A program made the position numbers and the translations under genes. From Flagellimonas sp. HMM57 (GTDB lineage Bacteria > Bacteroidota > Bacteroidia > Flavobacteriales > Flavobacteriaceae): a DNA stretch of 64,000 bases. Under the pieces are notes generated by a model. It was not told where the DNA came from. It made no database searches and saw only the letters and a list, made by a program, of their open reading frames with translations. Of the stretch, positions 18,701-27,700 are shown in pieces (position 1 is the first letter of the stretch; every line of letters begins with the position of its first letter). The stretch is from contig NZ_CP090004.1 in NCBI RefSeq assembly GCF_021390175.1, positions 434,001-498,000 on the forward strand, read 5' to 3'.

Positions 18701-21700
18701 GATTCGTCCGTTACAACGCCCACGTTGGGCAGCGGTACGTCGCCGATGCACTCCACCGTAATGTCAGATGGGTCGCTCGCCGTAGGGTCCTCATTGTCGA
18801 CTACCGTCACGTCAAAACTACACATCGCAGTAAGCCCCGATGAATCCGTTACCTCAAAAGTGTTCGTCGTCGTCCCTATCGGAAAGGTCGAACCCGAGGG
18901 AAGGCCCGCTATCTGTACCGTCACAGCTCCCGGATTGTTATCAGTGCCCACAGGTGCAGTATACGTGACCACAGCCTCGCATACGCCCGCATCCGTATCC
19001 TGTACGATGTCAGAGGGACAGTTGATCACCGGTGCCTCGCTGTCCACCACCGTCACGTCAAAACTACAGGTGAACGTGTTGCCCGCTCCGTCCGTTACCT
19101 CGAAGGTGTTCGTAGTCGTTCCCGTTGGGAATGCCGCTCCCGAAGCGAGTCCCGCTATCTGTACCGTCGTTGCCGTTCCACAATTGTCCGTGCCAACGGG
19201 TGCCGTATAGGTCACCACTGCCGTTGATTGCCCGGCATCCACGTTCTGGGTAATATCCGCCGGACAGCTAATGGTAGGGTCCGTCGTGTCGTCCACGATG
19301 ATATTTTGGGTCACGTTGATGCTGTTCCCGGCCTCGTCCGTAACGCTGTACGTCCGTGTTATCGTCCCGGGGTTGCTCCCCGTAAGGGCACTGTCGCTCA
19401 CGAACGCCACGACGATGTCGCCGCTAGCGCTGCAGTTGTCCGATTCGTCCGTTACAACGCCCACGTTGGGAAGCGGTACGTCGCCGATACATTCCACGGT
19501 GATGTCCGATGGATCGCTCGCCGTAGGGTCCGTCGTATCGTCGACTATGATGTCCTGTGTTACCGTGATGCTGTTCCCGGCCTCGTCCGTAACGCTGTAC
19601 GTCCTTGTTATCGTTCCCGGGTTGCTCCCCGTAAGGGCACTGTCGCTCACGAAGGCAACGACGATGTCGCCAGCCGCGCTGCAGTTGTCCGATTCGTCCG
19701 TTACAACGCCCACGTTGGGAAGCGGTACGTCACCGATGCACTCCACCGTAATGTCAGATGGATCGCTCGCCGTAGGGTCCGTCGTATCGTCGACTATGAT
19801 GTCCTGCGTTACCGTGATGCTGTTCCCGGCCTCGTCCGTAACGCTGTACGTCCGTGTTATCGTTCCCGGGTTGCTGCCAACCAAGGCACTGTCGCTCACG
19901 AACGCCACGACGATGTCGCCAGCCGCGCTGCAGTTGTCCGATTCGTCCGTTACAACGCCCACGTTGGGAAGCGGTACGTCACCGATGCACTCCACCGTAA
20001 TGTCAGATGGATCGCTCGCCGTGGGGTCCGTCGTATCGTCGACTATGATATTTTGGGTCACGTTGATACTGTTGCCCGCCTCGTCCGTAACGCTGTACGT
20101 CCGTGTTATCGTCCCGGGGTTGCTGCCAACCAAGGCACTGTCGCTCACGAACGCCACCGTGATGTCGCCAGCCGCGCTGCAGTTGTCCGATTCGTCCGTT
20201 ACAACGCCCACGTTGGGAAGCGGTACGTCACCGATACATTCCACCGTAATGTCAGATGGATCGCTCGCCGTAGGGTCCGTCGTATCGTCGACTATGATGT
20301 CCTGTGTTACCGTGATGCTGTTCCCGGCCTCGTCCGTAACGCTGTACGTCCGTGTTATCGTTCCCGGGTTGCTGCCAACCAAGGCACTGTCGCTCACGAA
20401 CGCCACCGTGATGTCGCCGCTAGCGCTGCAGTTGTCCGATTCGTCCGTTACAACGCCCACGTTGGGAAGCGGTACGTCACCGATACATTCAACGGTAATC
20501 GCAGATGGATCGCTCGCCGTGGGGTCCGTCGTATCGTCGACTATGATGTCCTGTGTTACCGTGATGCTGTTGCCCGCCTCGTCCGTGACGCTGTACGTCC
20601 GTGTTATCGTTCCCGGGTTGCTCCCCGTAAGGGCACTGTCGCTCACGAAGGCAACGACGATGTCGCCGCTCGCGCTGCAGTTGTCCGATTCGTCCGTTAC
20701 AACGCCCACGTTGGGAAGCGGTACGTCACCGATACATTCAACGGTAATCGCAGATGGATCGCTCGCCGTGGGGTCCGTCGTATCGTCGACTATGATGTCC
20801 TGTGTTACCGTGATGCTGTTCCCGGCCTCGTCCGTAACGCTGTACGTCCGTGTTATCGTCCCGGGGTTGCTCCCCGTAAGGGCACTGTCGCTTACGAAGG
20901 CAACGACGATGTCGCCGCTCGCGCTGCAGTTGTCCGATTCGTCCGTTACAACGCCCACGTTGGGAAGCGGTACGTCACCGATACATTCCACCGTAATGTC
21001 AGATGGATCGCTCGCCGTAGGGTCCGTCGTATCGTCGACTATGATGTCCTGTGTTACCGTGATGCTGTTCCCGGCCTCGTCCGTGACGCTGTACGTCCGT
21101 GTTATCGTCCCGGGGTTGCTGCCAACAAGCCCACTGTCGCTCACGAAGGCAACGACGATGTCGCCAGCCGCGCTGCAGTTGTCCGATTCGTCCGTTACAA
21201 CACCCACGTTGGGCAGCGGTACGTCGCCGATGCACTCCACCGTAATGTCAGATGGGTCGCTCGCCGTAGGGTCCTCATTGTCGACTACCGTCACGTCAAA
21301 ACTACACATCGCAGTAAGCCCCGATGAATCCGTTACCTCAAAAGTGTTCGTCGTCGTCCCTATCGGAAAGGTCGAACCCGAGGGAAGGCCCGCTATCTGT
21401 ACCGTCACAGCTCCCGGATTGTTATCAGTGCCCACAGGTGCAGTATACGTGACCACAGCCTCGCATACGCCCGCATCCGTATCCTGTACGATGTCAGAGG
21501 GACAGTTGATCACCGGTGCCTCGCTGTCCACCACCGTCACGTCAAAACTACAGGTGAACGTGTTGCCCGCTCCGTCCGTTACCTCGAAGGTGTTCGTAGT
21601 CGTTCCCGTTGGGAATGCCGCTCCCGAAGCGAGTCCCGCTATCTGTACCGTCGTTGCCGTTCCACAATTGTCCGTGCCAACGGGTGCCGTATAGGTCACC

Positions 21701-24700
21701 ACTGCCGTTGATTGCCCGGCATCCACGTTCTGGGTAATATCCGCCGGACAGCTAATGGTAGGGTCCGTCGTGTCGTCCACGATGATATTTTGGGTCACGT
21801 TGATGCTGTTCCCGGCCTCGTCCGTAACGCTGTACGTCCGTGTTATCGTCCCGGGGTTGCTGCCAACCAAGGCACTGTCGCTCACGAACGCCACCGTGAT
21901 GTCGCCGCTAGCGCTGCAGTTGTCCGATTCGTCCGTTACAACGCCCACGTTGGGAAGCGGTACGTCACCGATACATTCAACGGTAATCGCAGATGGATCG
22001 CTCGCCGTGGGGTCCGTCGTATCGTCGACTATGATGTCCTGTGTTACCGTGATGCTGTTCCCGGCCTCGTCCGTAACGCTGTACGTCCTTGTTATCGTTC
22101 CCGGGTTGCTCCCCGTAAGGGCACTGTCGCTTACGAAGGCAACGACGATGTCGCCGCTCGCGCTGCAGTTGTCCGATTCGTCCGTTACAACGCCCACGTT
22201 GGGCAGCGGTACGTCGCCGATGCACTCCACCGTAATGTCAGATGGGTCGCTCGCCGTAGGGTCCGTCGTGTCGTCAACGATGATATTTTGGGTCACGGTG
22301 ATACTGTTCCCGGCCTCGTCCGTTACGCTGTACGTCCGTGTTATCGTTCCCGGGTTGCTGCCGACAAGCCCGCTGTCGCTCACGAAGGCAACTGTGATGT
22401 CGCCGCTCGCGCTGCAGTTGTCCGATTCGTCCGTTACAACGCCCACGTTGGGCAGCGGTACGTCGCCGATACATTCAACGGTGATCGCAGATGGATCGCT
22501 CGCCGTAGGGTCCGTCGTGTCGTCAACGATGATATTTTGGGTCACGGTGATGCTGTTCCCGGCCTCGTCCGTAACGCTGTACGTCCGTGTTATCGTTCCA
22601 GGGTTGCTGCCAACAAGCCCGCTGTCGCTCACGAAGGCAACGACGATGTCGCCGCTAGCACTGCAGTTGTCCGATTCGTCCGTCACAACGCCCACGTTGG
22701 GCAGCGGTACGTCACCGATACATTCCACCGTAATGTCAGATGGGTCGCTCGCCGTAGGGTCCGTCGTGTCGTCAACGATGATATTTTGGGTCACGTTGAT
22801 GCTGTTCCCGGCCTCGTCCGTGATACTGTACGTCCTTGTTATCGTTCCCGGGTTGCTGCCGACAAGCCCGCTGTCGCTCACGAAGGCAACTGTGATGTCG
22901 CCGCTCGCGCTGCAGTTGTCCGATTCGTCCGTTACAACGCCCACGTTGGGCAGCGGTACGTCGCCGATACATTCAACGGTGATCGCAGATGGATCGCTCG
23001 CCGTAGGGTCCGTCGTGTCGTCGACTATGATATTTTGGGTCACGGTGATGCTGTTCCCGGCCTCGTCCGTAACGCTGTACGTCCGTGTTATCGTTCCAGG
23101 GTTGCTGCCGACAAGCGCACTGTCGCTCACGAAGGCAACTGTGATGTCGCCGCTAGCACTGCAGTTGTCCGATTCGTCCGTCACAACGCCCACGTTGGGC
23201 AGCGGTACGTCACCGATACATTCCACCGTAATGTCAGATGGATCGCTCGCCGTAGGGTCCGTCGTGTCGTCAACGATGATATTTTGGGTCACGTTGATGC
23301 TGTTCCCGGCCTCGTCCGTGATACTGTAGGTCCTTGTTATCGTCCCCGGGTTGCTCCCCGTAAGGGCACTGTCGCTCACGAACGCCACCGTGATGTCGCC
23401 AGCCGCGCTGCAGTTGTCCGATTCGTCCGTTACAACGCCCACGTTGGGCAGCGGTACGTCACCGATACATTCCACCGTAATGTCAGATGGATCGCTCGCC
23501 GTAGGGTCCGTCGTGTCGTCAACGATGATATTTTGGGTCACGGTGATACTGTTCCCGGCCTCGTCCGTTACGCTGTACGTCCTTGTTATCGTTCCCGGGT
23601 TGCTGCCGACAAGCCCGCTGTCGCTCACGAAGGCAACGACGATGTCGCCAGCCGCGCTGCAGTTGTCCGATTCGTCCGTTACAACGCCCACGTTGGGCAG
23701 CGGTACGTCGCCGATGCACTCCACCGTAATGTCAGATGGGTCGCTCGCCGTAGGGTCCGTCGTGTCGTCGACGATGATATTTTGGGTCACGTTGATACTG
23801 TTCCCGGCCTCGTCCGTAACGCTGTACGTCCTTGTTATCGTCCCGGGGTTGCTGCCAACAAGCCCGCTGTCGCTCACGAAGGCAACGACGATGTCGCCAG
23901 CCGCGCTGCAGTTGTCCGATTCGTCCGTTACAACGCCCACGTTGGGCAGCGGTACGTCACCGATGCACTCCACGGTGATGTCCGATGGATTACTTGCCGT
24001 AGGGTCCTCATTGTCGACTACCGTCACGTCAAAACTACACATCGCAGTAAGCCCCGATGAATCCGTTACCTCAAAAGTGTTCGTCGTCGTCCCTATCGGA
24101 AAGGTCGAACCCGAGGGAAGGCCCGCTATCTGTACCGTCACAGCTCCCGGATTGTTATCAGTGCCCACAGGTGCAGTATACGTGACCACAGCCTCGCATA
24201 CGCCCGCATCCGTATCCTGTACGATGTCAGAGGGACAGTTGATCACCGGTGCCTCGCTGTCCACCACCGTCACGTCAAAACTACAGGTGAACGTGTTGCC
24301 CGCTCCGTCCGTTACCTCGAAGGTGTTCGTAGTCGTTCCCGTTGGGAATGCCGCTCCCGAAGCGAGTCCCGCTATCTGTACCGTCGTTGCCGTTCCACAA
24401 TTGTCCGTGCCAACGGGTGCCGTATAGGTCACCACTGCCGTTGATTGCCCGGCATCCACGTTCTGGGTAATATCCGCCGGACAGCTAATGGTAGGGTCCG
24501 TCGTGTCGTCCACGATGATATTTTGGGTCACGTTGATGCTGTTGCCCGCCTCGTCCGTGACGCTGTACGTCCGTGTTATCGTTCCCGGGTTGCTCCCCGT
24601 AAGGGCACTGTCGCTCACGAAGGCAACGACGATGTCGCCGCTCGCGCTGCAGTTGTCCGATTCGTCCGTTACAACGCCCACGTTGGGAAGCGGTACGTCA

Positions 24701-27700
24701 CCGATACATTCAACGGTAATCGCAGATGGATCGCTCGCCGTGGGGTCCGTCGTATCGTCGACTATGATGTCCTGTGTTACCGTGATGCTGTTCCCGGCCT
24801 CGTCCGTAACGCTGTACGTCCGTGTTATCGTTCCCGGGTTGCTGCCAACCAAGGCACTGTCGCTCACGAACGCCACGACGATGTCGCCAGCCGCGCTGCA
24901 GTTGTCCGATTCGTCCGTTACAACGCCCACGTTGGGCAGCGGTACGTCGCCGATACATTCAACGGTGATGTCCGATGGATCGCTCGCCGTAGGGTCCGTC
25001 GTGTCGTCCACGATGATATTTTGGGTCACGTTGATACTGTTCCCGGCCTCGTCCGTAACGCTGTACGTCCGTGTTATCGTCCCGGGGTTGCTCCCCGTAA
25101 GGGCACTGTCGCTTACGAAGGCAACGACGATGTCGCCGCTCGCGCTGCAGTTGTCCGATTCGTCCGTTACAACGCCCACGTTGGGCAGCGGTACGTCACC
25201 GATACATTCCACCGTAATGTCAGATGGATCGCTCGCCGTAGGGTCCGTCGTATCGTCGACTATGATGTCCTGTGTTACCGTGATACTGTTCCCGGCCTCG
25301 TCCGTAACGCTGTACGTCCGTGTTATCGTTCCCGGGTTGCTCCCCGTAAGGGCACTGTCGCTCACGAAGGCAACGACGATGTCGCCGCTCGCGCTGCAGT
25401 TGTCCGATTCGTCCGTTACAACGCCCACGTTGGGAAGCGGTACGTCACCGATGCACTCCACCGTAATGTCAGATGGATCGCTCGCCGTAGGGTCCGTCGT
25501 ATCGTCGACTATGATGTCCTGTGTTACCGTGATGCTGTTCCCGGCCTCGTCCGTAACGCTGTACGTCCGTGTTATCGTTCCCGGGTTGCTGCCAACCAAG
25601 GCACTGTCGCTCACGAACGCCACGACGATGTCGCCAGCCGCGCTGCAGTTGTCCGATTCGTCCGTTACAACGCCCACGTTGGGCAGCGGTACGTCGCCGA
25701 TACATTCAACGGTGATGTCCGATGGATCGCTCGCCGTAGGGTCCGTCGTGTCGTCCACGATGATATTTTGGGTCACGTTGATACTGTTCCCGGCCTCGTC
25801 CGTAACGCTGTACGTCCGTGTTATCGTTCCCGGGTTGCTCCCCGTAAGGGCACTGTCGCTCACGAAGGCAACGACGATGTCGCCGCTCGCGCTGCAGTTG
25901 TCCGATTCGTCCGTTACAACGCCCACGTTGGGAAGCGGTACGTCACCGATGCACTCCACCGTAATGTCAGATGGATCGCTCGCCGTAGGGTCCGTCGTAT
26001 CGTCGACTATGATGTCCTGCGTTACCGTGATGCTGTTCCCGGCCTCGTCCGTAACGCTGTACGTCCGTGTTATCGTTCCCGGGTTGCTCCCCGTAAGGGC
26101 ACTGTCGCTCACGAAGGCAACGACGATGTCGCCGCTCGCGCTGCAGTTGTCCGATTCGTCCGTTACAACGCCCACGTTGGGAAGCGGTACGTCACCGATG
26201 CACTCCACCGTAATGTCAGATGGATCGCTCGCCGTAGGGTCCGTCGTATCGTCGACTATGATGTCCTGTGTTACCGTGATGCTGTTCCCGGCCTCGTCCG
26301 TAACGCTGTACGTCCGTGTTATCGTCCCGGGGTTGCTGCCAACCAAGGCACTGTCGCTAACGAACGCCACCGTGATGTCGCCGCTAGCGCTGCAGTTGTC
26401 CGATTCGTCCGTTACAACGCCCACGTTGGGAAGCGGTACGTCACCGATACATTCAACGGTAATCGCAGATGGATCGCTCGCCGTGGGGTCCGTCGTATCG
26501 TCGACTATGATGTCCTGTGTTACCGTGATGCTGTTCCCGGCCTCGTCCGTAACGCTGTACGTCCTTGTTATCGTTCCCGGGTTGCTCCCCGTAAGGGCAC
26601 TGTCGCTTACGAAGGCAACGACGATGTCGCCGCTCGCGCTGCAGTTGTCCGATTCGTCCGTTACAACGCCCACGTTGGGCAGCGGTACGTCACCGATACA
26701 TTCCACCGTAATGTCAGATGGATCGCTCGCCGTAGGGTCCGTCGTATCGTCGACTATGATATTTTGGGTCACGTTGATACTGTTCCCGGCCTCGTCCGTA
26801 ACGCTGTACGTCCTTGTTATCGTTCCCGGGTTGCTCCCCGTAAGGGCACTGTCGCTCACGAAGGCAACGACGATGTCGCCGCTCGCGCTGCAGTTGTCCG
26901 ATTCGTCCGTTACAACGCCCACGTTGGGAAGCGGTACGTCACCGATGCACTCCACCGTAATGTCAGATGGATCGCTCGCCGTAGGGTCCGTCGTATCGTC
27001 GACTATGATGTCCTGTGTTACCGTGATGCTGTTCCCGGCCTCGTCCGTAACGCTGTACGTCCGTGTTATCGTTCCCGGGTTGCTGCCAACCAAGGCACTG
27101 TCGCTCACGAACGCCACGACGATGTCGCCAGCCGCGCTGCAGTTGTCCGATTCGTCCGTTACAACGCCCACGTTGGGCAGCGGTACGTCGCCGATACATT
27201 CAACGGTGATGTCCGATGGATCGCTCGCCGTAGGGTCCGTCGTGTCGTCAACGATGATATTTTGGGTCACGGTGATACTGTTCCCGGCCTCGTCCGTTAC
27301 GCTGTACGTCCGTGTTATCGTTCCCGGGTTGCTGCCGACAAGCCCGCTGTCGCTCACGAAGGCAACGACGATGTCGCCGCTCGCGCTGCAGTTGTCCGAT
27401 TCGTCCGTTACAACGCCCACGTTGGGCAGCGGTACGTCACCGATACATTCAACGGTGATCGCAGATGGATTGCTCGCAGTAGGGTCCGTTGTATCTGCAA
27501 CAGTAATGGTTCTGGTAAAAATAGCGCTAGTATTTCCCGACCCATCTGTTGCTTGGTATGAAATAACTCTTGTATAATCATTTGGATTTCCACCTGGCGT
27601 TGTGATGTCGCTCACTATAGCTACATCAGCACTACAATTGTCCGAAGCAACTGGGAAAGGGAAAGGTTGTGTCCCACAGAACAATTGAATTCCATTAGAA

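Larger units (their letters stand above)
14062..27480 (-). repeat. intragenic array: 46 x 249-bp modules plus 4 x 492-bp HYR pairs
   Basis: The array covers 13.4 kb inside the giant adhesin. Reading along the protein, 12 modules, HYR pair, 9 modules, HYR pair, 8 modules, HYR pair, 9 modules, HYR pair, 8 modules. Module length is 83 aa (last one 82). Variation is confined to a few positions: Asn/Asp-4, Asp/Ala-7, Ser/Ala-34, Val/Thr-38, Gly/Ala-46, Leu-Val/Leu-Thr at 47-48, Val/Ile-61, Thr/Asn-70 and Asp/Asn-74. Start and end follow from the first TAS codon (27480) and the last Pro codon before the Calx-beta domain (14062). Hand-counted GC of a sample module is 112/180, far above the gene's unique ends. 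Confidence 0.95.

Noticed and set aside
14062..27480. CRISPR-like or satellite DNA interpretation of the regular repeats
   Set aside because: The 249-bp units are contiguous coding modules with no unique spacers, and the frame is conserved throughout.
14074..27577. Long forward-strand reading frames (up to about 1038 codons, in two frames) antisense to the giant adhesin
   Set aside because: They arise because the GC-rich module lacks stop codons in several frames and is repeated with a length divisible by three. The translations are repetitive Arg/Val-rich or Ser/Thr-rich shadows with no start signals or domains.
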